This document shows positions 35,067 through 46,849 of a stretch of 64,000 nucleotides of DNA, in pieces. Under the pieces are notes generated by a model that searched no databases, was not told where the DNA came from, and saw nothing but the letters and a program-made list of their open reading frames with translations. Every line of letters starts with the position of its first letter. The stretch's first letter is position 1. A program made the position numbers and the translations under genes. The stretch spans positions 372,001 to 436,000 of the forward strand of contig JASBNA010000016.1 of assembly GCA_038087015.1 (NCBI GenBank), given 5' to 3'. This DNA is from Cerrena zonata (lineage: Eukaryota; Basidiomycota; Agaricomycetes; Polyporales; Cerrenaceae).

Positions 35067-35665
35067 ATGGCCACACTATCAGACGATACCCTCCGAAAGG
35101 TGAAGCCATTCCCTGAACCCTAACGCGCCAAGCTCACCCAATATGCCATGACCAGATTCTTGTACAAATTCAGCAGACTGCAGTTCAGTCTCAACGGAAT
35201 CTTAACATCGCCAAGACACAAATCCAAGGCAAGGAACGGGAGCGGAGAATATTGCAACTCACCATCGAGGAAATCAACTCGTTGAATGAAGATGTAAATG
35301 TGTACAAAGGTGTTGGCAAGATGTATGCATAACTCCACCTTGTGCCAAGGAGGATATTGACTGAGATTGACATAGGTTCATGAACGTTCCGCGACCTTCT
35401 TTGCAGAAGGAGCTCAAGGACGAAGAGAAAGAGCTGGCAGATGATATTACGACACTTAACAAGAAGGTAAGGATGCTACCTAGAGCATATGATGATTATT
35501 CTCAACTATTTATCTCGTGCATATAGGCGAAATATCTGGAGAAGCAGTTCAACGATGCCCAAGGGCAGTTACGGGATATCGTACGTGTATCTCCACCCTG
35601 TCTCACTAAAAAAACTCACACATCTTTCCAAAATCTACTTGCAGTTCCATAACGCCCCTAAATAA
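35067..35665 (+). CDS. PFD1: Prefoldin subunit 1 (beta type)
   Basis: Subunit of the cytosolic prefoldin hexamer that hands nascent actin and tubulin to the chaperonin CCT. Five exons: 35067-35099, 35156-35322, 35376-35466, 35527-35580, 35645-35665, totalling 366 nt (121 aa, frame closed). The N-terminal coiled coil contains QIQQTAVQSQRNLNIAKTQI and RILQLTIEEINSL. The beta-hairpin region YKGVGKMFMNVPR is the prefoldin-1 signature. The C-terminal coiled coil is KELKDEEKELADDITTLNKK and YLEKQFNDAQGQLRDIF. The last exon is 21 nt including the stop. Length fits the family. Confidence 0.93.
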
Positions 35666-36390
35666 TGCAAGAGCCCAATTATTGTATTTCTAGCTTGCTA
35701 TACCATATCGTTCGCCATAATTCGGAACAATGATAATCGCTCGAACTCTACATCGATAATAGCATTGGGTGATGCTAGGTCGAGCTAGCCATACAACAAC
35801 CACCGCATGAGGTGAGTCAGTTAGCTGCAAGAATTGACCTCAATACGCCATGATCAAATCTGGGGGACTAAACTAAATTCACTGTCTACGAGCTCATGTT
35901 GTCAGTTTCAGGGCTTCCTTGAATCCCTATCATGAACAACACTTTCCCCTTTTTTTCAAAGTCGTTTATAACCTCATACGGCGTGTCTCAGTCAGGAGGG
36001 ATGTTGAACACGTTGTCAATACGTAAGACATCCCCACCCATCGAGCACCAAAAGCTGAGATAGTAATCACACCAACGAAAAAGGCAGCAAACAAGATCTA
36101 TACTGATTCAAGCAGACTGCTAGCAAGGTCCATTACATCATGATACTACTTGGGGGATAATACGGTTTTGAAAGATCGTGCAGACGGTCATAGTTGTGCA
36201 TTACAAAAGAAATAGGTAGCAATAGTGAGTAAAAAAAGGGGAGAAAATTGGCATAGAAAACGAGAATGTACAAGAAGCTTGCAATGAGTCTAAGAGCATT
36301 GGATGTAAGTGCATTCTAAGTAGGGCATTTAAGGATACAGTCATTGAGCATCATGACGATGAGTAGAGAAACGATAACGTGTCGCTCGTT
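35666..36390. other. Convergent 3' region (PFD1 / ABC transporter)
   Basis: This 725-bp stretch is AT-richer than its surroundings, with A-runs near 36210-36260. No conserved coding signal was recognised. Confidence 0.4.
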
Positions 36391-39300
36391 TTACCGCTTA
36401 GCGTAACGCAGCAGACGAGATGCGACTAAAGAAGACATTCATTAGATACACCGAACTACTGAAACCGGATTGTAAAGGGTACTCACCGACTGTCGCGACG
36501 ACATTGAAGATAAAGTAACAGAACAATATCCACGTATCTCTCCATCGGTTCGAGTACTTGATGTTCAATGGCTCGAAGAACTCATCACCAACTGAGTACT
36601 GGCAGTAACGGCACTGGGTAGTATCGTTGGGGTTATCCAAATATCCTGAGAAGGCGTTGACGAAGTCGCCAGCCCATTCGACACATGTCTGTCCAGAAGG
36701 TGGGTTGAAGACGTTAAACTCATCGGCCTTGCACCGAATAGTAAGACCACTAAACAATCTTTTAGTGGCTGTCACATGAACGTAAAATATGAATGACTTA
36801 CTGTAACTCAGGTCGAGACCATGGCACTAAGCACACGGGTGTACGGTACGAGCTGGTACAACCACGAACGCCAGAACTTGGCCATGGTCGGGAAAGGAAT
36901 AGTAACACCACAGAACGTAGTGAGGATAAGACCAAGGAAAGGATTGAACAATCCGGCAGTCTGAACATTGGGAGAAATAGCTCCAATCAACTGGCCGAGA
37001 GTGACACCGAAGAGCTCGACGAAGATGATGACAAGCAATTGCAAGCCATTACCGTTGGAACCAGCTGCACCTTTACCGAAGCCCATGGGCCAGACCATGA
37101 GAGCCCAATAGAGGATGGCACAAAGGACGGAGTACGGGGTCTCTCCGATGAGTTGACCAATGGCGAAGACGTAGGGCGAGTAGATACGACTGGACGACTC
37201 TCGGATGAAGACACGCCTGTTGAAGATCCACATAGGCTCGATCTGACCCATGACGATCATTGGTAAAACAGAAACCCAGAAACTAATACCGCTCATCAGT
37301 AAGAACTCTTATAAGGTCGAATGAAAGAAATACTCACATTCCGAAAACACGGTATTGGAGATCACGAAGACTGTTACCGAGCTGCAAGAAAGGCAGGGAG
37401 ACGAAGAGCGAGATGAAGCAGTGGACGAAAAGACGACTGAAGACGTATTCAGGTGATCTCCAGAGAGCACGGTTGTTACGAATGACGACTTCCTTGAGCT
37501 GGAGCCAGAAGGGAGCGGCGTAGAAGGTAACCTTCTTGGTCTCAACGGGACGTGCCAAAGCATCAGACTTGATACGGTCGATCTCCTCTCTCATGCGAGT
37601 GTACTCGGGGGAATCGAGCCAAATATCCTTCCAGTCACGGTCACCGATACGAGGAGCAAGACCAGCACCTATGGCATCGAGCATGTACTAGGGAGCAACT
37701 TGAGTATGCGACTAGTAATAGCAATAAACTCATAACATACCTCAGCAGGGTTGACATTGGGCGGGCAAATAGCACCATGGCGAGCGAAGTAGTCAGTGAG
37801 GATTTGGGAATCAGGACCGATATCACCGAAGTAGACAGTCTCTCCGCCACGTTCGAGTAGAAGCAAGCGGTCGAAACTCTCGAAGAGCAAAGATGAAGGC
37901 TGATGAATAGTACACAAGATAGCCTGTCCCTTGGCAGCCAACTTCCTGAGGAAACGAACCAAATTCCAAGCGCTTTGTCCATCAAGACCAGAAGTGGGCC
38001 TATTGCGGATAATTAGGAGGCGCACAAATCGGACAACAACATATGGAACTTACTCATCCAAAAAGAGCAGCAGCTCCGGCTTACTAGCCAACTCGACACC
38101 GATCGTCAATCTCTTACGTGCTTCAACGCCAAGCGACATGACCATGGCGTCAGCAAGATCTTGTAATTCGAGAAGTTCGATCATCTCCTCAACGTAAGCA
38201 TCCTTCTCTGACTCAGGAACTTCCTTTGGCTGACGAAGATGTGCGGAGAAGCGCATGGCTTCGCGGATTGTTGCAGTTCCTTCGTGGACGTCCATTTGTT
38301 CAGCTGTGTGATAAGATCAATATTAACATCCGATTCATCAAGGAAGGGCGGGAGACGAACCGTAAGCGGTTCCACGAGCAAAGTCAGATGAGAGTGGACG
38401 ACCGTCAACGAGGATATCACCAGACACGACACCAATGTTCTTCCTTTGGGCGAGGACATCCAAACAAGTCGTCTTGCCGGCACCGGAAGCACCCATGAGC
38501 GCAGTGAGAGTACCAGGCTTAACATAACCGTAGACATCATGAAGGAGGAGACGTTCGCCACCTGGAACAGGGACAATATAGTTGACACGCTCCCAGGTGA
38601 AGGTCTTACGATGAATGTTGGGATCGCTAGAGAAGAATAATTAGAAGATGTGCCTCAGCAAGAAGAAAGTGTGGATTAGAACGCACGCGACATATGTTTC
38701 CTCGACTTCAGCTTCCTTCTCGTCACCCTTCTCTCCGCGGAGAGCCTTACGTTGGCGAAGCAATTCGTTACGCTTCTTCCTGTCAGCGTTCTCTTTGGCG
38801 TAGGTGAGAACAGAACCGTGACCACCATATTGCTACATCGAAATATATCAGTTTATGTTTCTACACGGGACAGAAAATGGACAGCTCACAGGGTAGAATT
38901 CGATAAGCAGGACTTGAGTCAATTGGAAGACGAGGAAGAATCCGATGAGGACCAAAAGGTTACGACGCCACAAGTCGGAAACATTCATGCCATAACCAGC
39001 CGAAAGATAGTTACGACCAAGAACTTCGGTTTGACCAGAAATAGATCCAGGCAATGTACAAATTTGATTAAGACCAACGACATCCCTGAGAGAAAAACAT
39101 TGAAGTCAGGGGAAAGTCAAGGATAGGGTATTCACGCTATGACTTACGGGTACTTGGTAACACCAGGACCATTGCGAGGGACAACATATGCACCATCACA
39201 GTCTAATGAGATACGCATAAATTCATTCTCGATGCAACCGTTGAAAGCTAAAGAAATTTCGTTAGCTATAACTCATCTCGCGGAATGCTAAAGTCCTCAC

Positions 39301-41731
39301 CATACGCCATCGGGTTGATGTAGTACTATTGAATAAGTGGGCATTAGCACGAGCGTATAGATGTAACAAAAAAAATGAGCGTAAACTTACGATCCAGAAC
39401 AACCATCGCTTCATCTGGAACACGGGAATCATGTAACCAGTATAGAGAATCATGTTGGGGACGAAGAAGGTACCGAGACGGAAAGCAACATCGAAGTTGG
39501 TACACATCAGACCGAAAGTCCTGAAGAATCCTTGCATGGTGAGGAATGCCACATAAATCTATAGAACAGACTGATTAGCGAGCCTTGTCCGAGCAAGCAC
39601 ATAATATACTTACGAAAAGATGGTAAGTGAAGAATCCTCCAGGGTTACGAGCCAACCTCGACATGAAGTAAATGATGATGTTGTAAATCAATACACGAAG
39701 AGCCGAGAAGGGAATATCGGCGACAGTGTTGGCAATGGCTACAGCAGCAGGGCGATAGAACCGATAACCTATTTGTTTCTTCAAAATCGGACGACCAAGC
39801 ATTTGAGCAGGGAGCTCTCCGAATGTATCCAAAGTACAGGACATCATGGCGACAAAAATAACCGATCCACGGGTGAAGGCACCGGCAGAGTTAAGAGGTT
39901 GGTCGAGATAAGCAGCACCGATAACCAAAGCGAGAATCGTAGACAGAGCATAACTGGTGAACAACTGGAAACGATCTTGGAGACGCATGATGAATTGACG
40001 TTTAGCGAGGGCCTTGACTTGACTCCAGAAGTTAACAGTGTAAGGGCTCTTCTTGGAGACACCCCGCTTCTTGTCAGCGCGAACTGCATCACGGAAAACT
40101 TCTTGGTCGTGTTTCTCGGTAGCCTGGTCGTTCTTGTAATGCAAAAGTTTGTCCTGAACAGTGCGGTACATGGGAGATGTCTTCCATGCAGATTCCATAG
40201 CCTCGGGAGAACAGGGGACATCGGCAGCAGAGCGACCGGGAGCAAACTGACGTTCATTGGGGTCAGTGCAACCGGTGAGATAATCGGCAGTACTTTGACG
40301 GGGAAGAGACTTGAAACCTAACGACTCGAAGTATGCACGAGCCTGAGAGGGGGGACCGAAGTAAACCTGACGGCCTTTGTTCAAGACAATAATTTTGTCG
40401 AACAGATCGTAAATGCCTTCTCCGGCTTGGTATCTAATTATCACCGCTGTCAGATAGCCTGTACCGTGCAGAAGAGTATATGGATTGACTTACAAGGTAG
40501 CGAAGGTGGTTTGACCGAGAACATCTGTCATTGCACGCATCGATTTGATAAAGTCCAAAGCAGTACTGGCATCGAGACCACGTGTAGAGTTGTCGAAGCA
40601 CAAAACATGGGCACGAGACGCCATCATCTCAGCGATACTCACACGCTTACGCTCACCACCGGATACGCCGCGAACGAATTCGTCACCGACGTAAGTGTTG
40701 GAGGTGTGAGTGATGTTAAGCATCCGCAAAAGCATCGACTTGACAGTTTCCATAAATTCGAGACGGGTCATACCGGGAAGACGACCATGAGGGCCAGGGG
40801 CCTTGGTAGACAGAGCGAAATCCAAAGTTTGACCGACGGTCAAAGTTGCAATGTGGATATCATCTGGACCAACATGAATTAGGCGACCGCTTTCGGGCGA
40901 TGCGAGGAAATAAATTTCTTACCTTCTTGATTGTAGAGAACTTCACCTTTGTAGAGTTTGGCCATTTCCTTTGCGTCAATACCAGCATACCGGACATCAC
41001 CATCGACGGAGGCATAATCCTCGCGCTGGTTGGCGATAGCCTTTAAGAAAGTGGTACAGCCAGCGCCGGGGCAACCAAGGACAAGACACATTTCACCGGG
41101 TTTGACGAGACCATCGGAAGAGTGGATAATCGTACGAGTGGGTACATTGTTCTTTTTGGCAGGTACTAGTGGCTTGAATAATCTCCACAAGAGAGTGAAG
41201 GGAAGCACCCAGAAGTACATCGCAGCCTCTGCAAACATAAGTTAATGATATTACCCATTTTGGTAACAGCGCCGTATGACATACCACCGAAGGTTTCAGC
41301 ATAGACCTAGAATGATGCGGTTAGTACGCATGATGGAACATCAGAATAGAGAAGATATCAACCTTATAGTCTGCGCCTCCAACGACATTGACCTTTAGGC
41401 CTTCCCAAGTAACACCGACACGTTTCGACTTGAGGCCGGCACCTTGGTCAGCATCGTAGGACGACTTCAGATATTCGCGAAGATCAAAGGACTCCTCCCC
41501 TTCGGCGGCTTCACCACCTTTCTCAACATCTTTGACATATGAGTTAGTGCTCTCGGTCTTGGAAGACTTCTTAGTAACAACTGGGCCAGAGACAGAACGA
41601 CGAGAGAGGGCGCGAGATAGTTCATTGAAAGTACGTTCAGCTTGTTCGACATCCACATGGTGGTTCTGAGAGTTGGGATCTTGAGTCCCGACGTCGTACA
41701 GGGTACGGTCGTCGCCTGGGGTGTCAGTCAT
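36391..41731 (-). CDS. PDR-type (ABCG) full-size ABC transporter
   Basis: Pleiotropic drug resistance-type efflux pump of the plasma membrane, with the reverse order NBD1-TMD1-NBD2-TMD2. The ATG at 41731 gives [15 protein letters not shown]. The N-terminal extension has RRSVSGPVV and [13 protein letters not shown]1 has the PDR-type degenerate Walker [13 protein letters not shown] (Cys for Lys), signature [13 protein letters not shown] and [14 protein letters not shown]1 starts with [19 protein letters not shown]2 has Walker [19 protein letters not shown], signature-like [16 protein letters not shown], Walker B LLLFLDEPTSGLD and the His switch [12 protein letters not shown]2 includes [28 protein letters not shown] helices, and the cysteine-rich loop GQTCVEW / CRYCQYS. 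It ends [12 protein letters not shown] at 36391. Expected size about 1,450-1,500 aa. The complementary nucleotide sites are typical for the PDR subfamily. No substrate can be inferred. Confidence 0.95.
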
Positions 41732-41790
41732 GACGGGGACGAGCTCAGAAACGGAGGTGACAAGGACGGAATTCGCATGGCTGAGGAATG

Positions 41791-41800
41791 TTTTTATATA
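41791..41800 (-). promoter_or_regulatory. TATA box of the PDR-type transporter gene
   Basis: On the minus strand the sequence reads TATATAAAAA, a strong TATA match, 60-70 bp upstream of the transporter ATG at 41731. TATA boxes are common in stress-inducible efflux pump genes (general knowledge). Inducibility here is inferred. Confidence 0.6.
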
Positions 41801-44800
41801 TGAGAACGGCTTTGGATAATCTCGCTGAGTGTGATCCAAATGGAGGGTGCCAGAATTCCTGCCGAGCGCCTCTTTCCTATGGATCGTTGCTTACCTTAGC
41901 AGTCTTTCCTAATATTGCCACACTCAATCCCCGTGTAATCGGGATTCCGTCCATTCTCACCGACAAGCCTCGCGATTGTTGTGAGGCTGCACACTATGCC
42001 ATCTCTATCTTCAACCCAGATATCTTCCTAGGCGGTGCGCTCATAGACAGCATCTCAGTCATTGTTCGACAAGCTTACAGCCCGACTTTCGCGCTCTCTA
42101 CGTACAATGTTCTTGGCGCCAACATTAACTACAACTCGACGGAGTCAGCGAACATAGGTCCCGAGATTCATCCAAGATGACTTCGGAGGGACCCCCGGAC
42201 AGTCCAGATCTTTCCCGATCTCGCGCTTTTGGTCAACTTTAAATTCTGGCCCCGGCGAATTCCAAAGATTGAGATCAATTGTGTCAGGACGCTCCAGAGC
42301 TCCCAATTCATTCACGTAGTACACACTTCTCTGGTGGCCCCCGACCCAAGACGAATAAGTAGGATCCCCCATGCTACGTCCACGACCGTTCACCTCTTCA
42401 GCAATTTTTCATCTTATTGACGCCTCGTTCCAAGTGTTCGTATCGAAAGATCATTCCGTCATAAGCAGGCATGAGTCTTCACGCGCTAGTAGAGTAAGCG
42501 AATAATACGACATACAGATCTAGCAGACCTTGCACCCAAGTGTTAGTTTCAACGATATACTGACATCCCATCAACTCAGCGTGAGCCCACTTTCCCCCGT
42601 CTAAAGCCCGAATACATCGCTGATACCATAGGATACCACGGTCCACCGATTATATTTCATCCTCCACCGTGACAGCTTACTTAGCCTCGGAGTATGGGGC
42701 TCCACAGCCGCCGGTGAAGATCCTGCAATCCTGGGGATTCTCAGGGACTCACCCGCTTTCGTTCTGGATTTCGACTGGAAACAGTCTTCTCGGTTGACCG
42801 GTGCGGTCATCAGTTGATAGGATACGTGTCGAGACGTGTGAAGAGGAATGTCTCTGAAAATGATTTCTTTGCAAGAAAGGAAGTACATATTCCACAGTTC
42901 TATGACACTCACAACCATTACATCTAGACAATGACGAGATCCATATAGAACACCTACTCGAAGTTGGAAGCTTATATTCTTGTGCCCTACGAGGCTTAAC
43001 AAGATCGGCACTCTATTAAACCCATATGTTTGATCTATCTCCCTCCCTTCACCGCGTCAATCTTTCTTACCCTCATTAGTCGTCTCAAGTGACGTCAACC
43101 CCAACCCGCAATTCCACCATCCAAGTTTGGAATTCCCTGTCAGGAATCCGGACACCACACCTTGAGGATGATCATGGAATCTTCAATAGAAGCCTCGAGG
43201 AGACTGACGCGTTCAACGGCAAACACAGTTGATCTGTAAGATTCTATGCGGTCGTCGATATAGCGATTTCATTGTAACCATGATGCGAGACCTACGACGG
43301 TCGGACTCATTGCTTGCAGGATCCGTTCACGAATAACATTCCGGTTTCTATCCGGGGCTGTGGCTCGATGCACTCCCCTACCATTACTACTTCATAGTCA
43401 TTGTGCGTCTTCCCTTCACAGCCCATGTCAATGAAACATCCCCGTGGAGATTGACGGTGTCGTAACCTGCACTGGCAGACTCGGAGATCATTTCTTGGAC
43501 AGGGGTAAGCACAATGTCCGTGTTGTGAGCAATGAGCATTTGTCAATATGTGCAAATCATCATGGAGGTTCTCCCCTAAATGGTCAAGGTTTAGGTGTTA
43601 GGGTAATCTTGGTACCACACCCTGTCGAATCAAATGGTTCTACAGTTCGTCTTAGAAGTACCCTGGCCATCGGGCTTAAGGCCAACGGCGTCTTAGTAAC
43701 CACAGCGAAATAGCTATCTCGGACTTAATCCTATTATTTTCTGCTTACTAACATAGCTCTATACTAGTACTACTGCGACTATGTTGCAGTATTGCAGGTA
43801 TCTTGCATGTATGTTGCAAGAGACCGCAGTGTGCCAAGACTTTCTCTCCGAGGCCTTTTATGATTGGTCATCCATATCATGATTTTCATATTCGCCAGAC
43901 TCTGATTGGCACCTATACGACATGTTTGAACGACGTGTAAACTTGCCAATACAAAGAGGGTGTTTCTGAGGTCCTGCAGCTGCTTTATAATACAAAGCGA
44001 ACGGGCCCGGCGGTGATTCATTGCTACAGGGCTTATTGACTCACCACTCTTAAACGATCGGGACCGGTGTCAATGCGTCGATGACCACTGATGAACGTTG
44101 TGGGGTGAGGTTTATTTAAGCTCACATTCAAGTCTTATCTCAACGTTCAACCTTGCCTCCACTTGCTATATGCTTTACACTTTTTTCTTGCTATCTATCT
44201 CCTGGAGCATGGATTACCTTATGTCTGTAATGGATCGGTTGCTTGTGTTTAGAGCGGCCTTGATTGGGATCAATTTTATTGACCACCAAAGCCGTGCGGG
44301 GGTGTTTTATCTAATCCATTCAATGGACTGACTATTGTTCCCCCTTCCTCTATACGCGTGATTTCCCCGCCGTGTCTCTTCGAGGACACACTGGCATCCG
44401 GTTCCGAGACGTCCACCCCTCGATTCGGTTATTGTTCAACAATACAAGACGCCATGCTACGCTTCATTTGACAAGCAAATATGACACAAGATAGTATTGT
44501 GGAGGGATGCTTGTTCCTACCAAGGAGCCAAGCTTATGAATTTGAATATCTGGAGATCGCTAAAGACTAAGAGAAGATGGTGTAAGTAGCTTCGATATAC
44601 TCTTCTAGAATTTAGTCACATACGAAAATTATACTCACCTTTTTTACGAGAACAGCCACCAATGATAGAAGACCGCTAGTGCTTATCGATAACTAAGATT
44701 TTCTTGGAAGCACCCAGGTATGTTGAGAAAAAATGATTTGAGTGGGTATCTTACATGGAGGACGCACAGATAATGCCCTGTGATTAACTTTATCACCCCG

Positions 44801-45334
44801 CTTATTTCGGTCTTTGTTGCATGCTGTTGCAAGTAACGACTACGTCGCGATGACACTTTTTCGGGAGAAAATATTAGTTCGTCAGCGTGCGTCAGTCATC
44901 CATCTTCACGATCTGATTGGTATCGCGTGTTGTCTGTCTAGTATCTACAAGTAAAATTAGTGCAAGAGATTGATTTGTCGTACTGTTATCGTCGGGTACT
45001 GTCTGCAACTATGGTTCATTGCAAACCAGCACATCGATTTATCGTCAAAAATATGTCATCACCTTGCAACTGTCAGCCACCCGAGCAGGTTGTGTAGTAT
45101 GAGTAGGACATTGGAGCCTGTTATTTTTGAGAGACCATAAATCAAGAATTGACGAACTTTCTGAATCATGAACGTTTACTTCCGAGTCCCTCCCTCCTTC
45201 TAAGCCACATAGGTACCCATACGTGGAACGTGAGAAAATGTCAATTCAGGTCTCGATCACTTGGTACTCCGTGGCACAGGGCGTCTGTCCGACACCGTAG
45301 TGTTCACAAGTGCCCTCACTAGCCTCGTTTCAAA
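41801..45334. other. Gene-poor region of about 3.5 kb
   Basis: No gene was recognised. The first few hundred bases should be upstream regulatory sequence of the transporter gene, and the last few hundred that of the EF-hand gene. Open frames of 80-136 codons exist (for example 41788-42180 plus, 42601-43011 minus and 43444-43713 plus), but they show no family motif and most begin at non-ATG codons. A TTGCA-containing segment repeats at 43790-43825 and again near 44818-44836. No transposon ends were seen. Confidence 0.4.
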
Positions 45335-46603
45335 ATGCACCTTCTCCTTTCTCTTGTACTTGCCTTCGGTCTGGATGCTGTGAACGGTCATGGCGGTCAT
45401 GGACAGGGTCCAGCACAGGGCGAAACTATTCAGCAATATGCTCAGAGACACGTACGCTTGTGATTATTCGCTTGCTGCACGAGTCCGAGACTGACGGGAT
45501 TGTGTTCAACAGATGTCTTCCGAGCACCATATGTGAGACTCTACAAGATATAATTGTAGAGGACTACTTTGAATGAGCTGACTCCTGTGGTTTAGCGACT
45601 CATTTGACGTTGGAAGCTTCTTCGCATTGCATGATCTGAACAGGTGAGCGCCACGCTCAAGTCTAGATATCTGCTCAACGTGGACTCATAACGATGAAGG
45701 GATGGTGTATGGGACCGTGAAGAGATTGAAGCGGTATATGGTGTACACCACTTGTACTCACAGAAGAAGTCCAAGGTCTGTTACCATCGTTCTTTCCGGG
45801 CTACACAGCCATAGTGATCTACCTCCCATAGGATGAAATCGAGCACCAGAAGAAGGCAGACCACGTTGTGAACACTGTCCTCAATATTCTAGATAAAGAC
45901 GGAGATGGGAACGTTAACTTGCAAGAGCTTGAGGCTGTCGGACTTGACGGTCTCCCGAACTTTGAGGAACTCGGCGCAGAAGGGCATCACTATGATGTGG
46001 AGAGTGGTATGTCCGCACTTAACTCAACCTTAAAGAAGCAACAATTTAAACTTTCATATCATACTAGAATTCTTCCTTCATCACGAAGAACAATTTCACA
46101 GCACGCCGGAGACCCAAACCGACGAATCCTACAACCACGCCGAAGATCTCGAGCACTTTGCTCATCATGAACACATTGAGCATGAAGAAGCCGAACGTGA
46201 AGCCAAGTACCAGGGCATCACTGTTGAAGAAGCCCTCGCTCAACATGAACCTCATGAACATGACGAACCCCAACACCCAGAAGGTGGTGAACTCCACCAG
46301 GGAGAGCAAGTCGTCCTTAACCCCCACGATGATCAGCACCTTGGTGAACCTGCTGAAGAGCCATTCAAGGACCCTGTTGAGAGGCTGAGAGGTGCCGCTA
46401 AGGCAGCCAGCAGTGCGAAGACTACCGAGGAGTGGGGTACCGGCGATACTGGATTCAAGGCTCCTAGGGTTCCTGCGGACCGTGGCAGGAAGAATGCGCC
46501 TTACAAGGTATTGTTATTGCTACTCTATTCTTGCTTCAAGTCAAACGCTAATATTCAGGATCGTATGCAGTACAAATTCCGTCGTACTTGGGGTGATTTC
46601 TAA
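45335..46603 (+). CDS. EF-hand secretory-pathway protein, nucleobindin/Ssp120-like
   Basis: Calcium-binding protein of the secretory pathway, similar in plan to nucleobindin and yeast Ssp120, which works with cargo receptor Emp47 (family knowledge). The ATG at 45335 gives a signal peptide MHLLLSLVLAFGLDAVNG. The sequence continues GHGGHGQGPAQGETIQQYAQRH. EF-hand 1 is LHDLNRDGVWDREEIEAVYG and EF-hand 2 is LNILDKDGDGNVNLQELEAVG; both loops have Asp at positions 1, 3 and 5 (Asp-Asn-Asp in the first). A His/Glu-rich middle (HHEHIEHEEAE, HEPHEHDEPQHPEGGE) may bind metal. The C-terminus ends MQYKFRRTWGDF, a conserved-looking tail. Exon 1 is 45335-45451, exon 2 is only 20 nt (45513-45532). Two further short exons, a long middle exon and a last exon follow; all phases match. 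Confidence 0.88.
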
Positions 46604-46849
46604 TATGTTTTCGTCTCGGTCTATCTCATTTGTCGGGGATTTATATCTAAGTATTCATATTACCCAATCGTTGACACACGTGTCGTTGGATATGTTATTT
46701 CTTTCGCATTATCACTCACAGACTCAGGGAAAAATCGGAGGCAGAATCCATATTATTATATACAAGAAGGAAACTAAGTTACTATGGCCTGAACAGATCC
46801 AGTATGTACTGTGAGAGAGTCCAAAATGAGTGCAGGAACATCGAGATCA

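Noticed and set aside
41788..42180. 130-codon plus-strand open frame beginning at an ATG upstream of the transporter gene
   Set aside because: It overlaps the TATA box and promoter of the minus-strand transporter, has no recognisable motif and no neighbouring exons; most likely a chance frame.
42601..43011. 136-codon minus-strand open frame
   Set aside because: It begins at GTG, not ATG, and shows no family motif or coding-like residue pattern.
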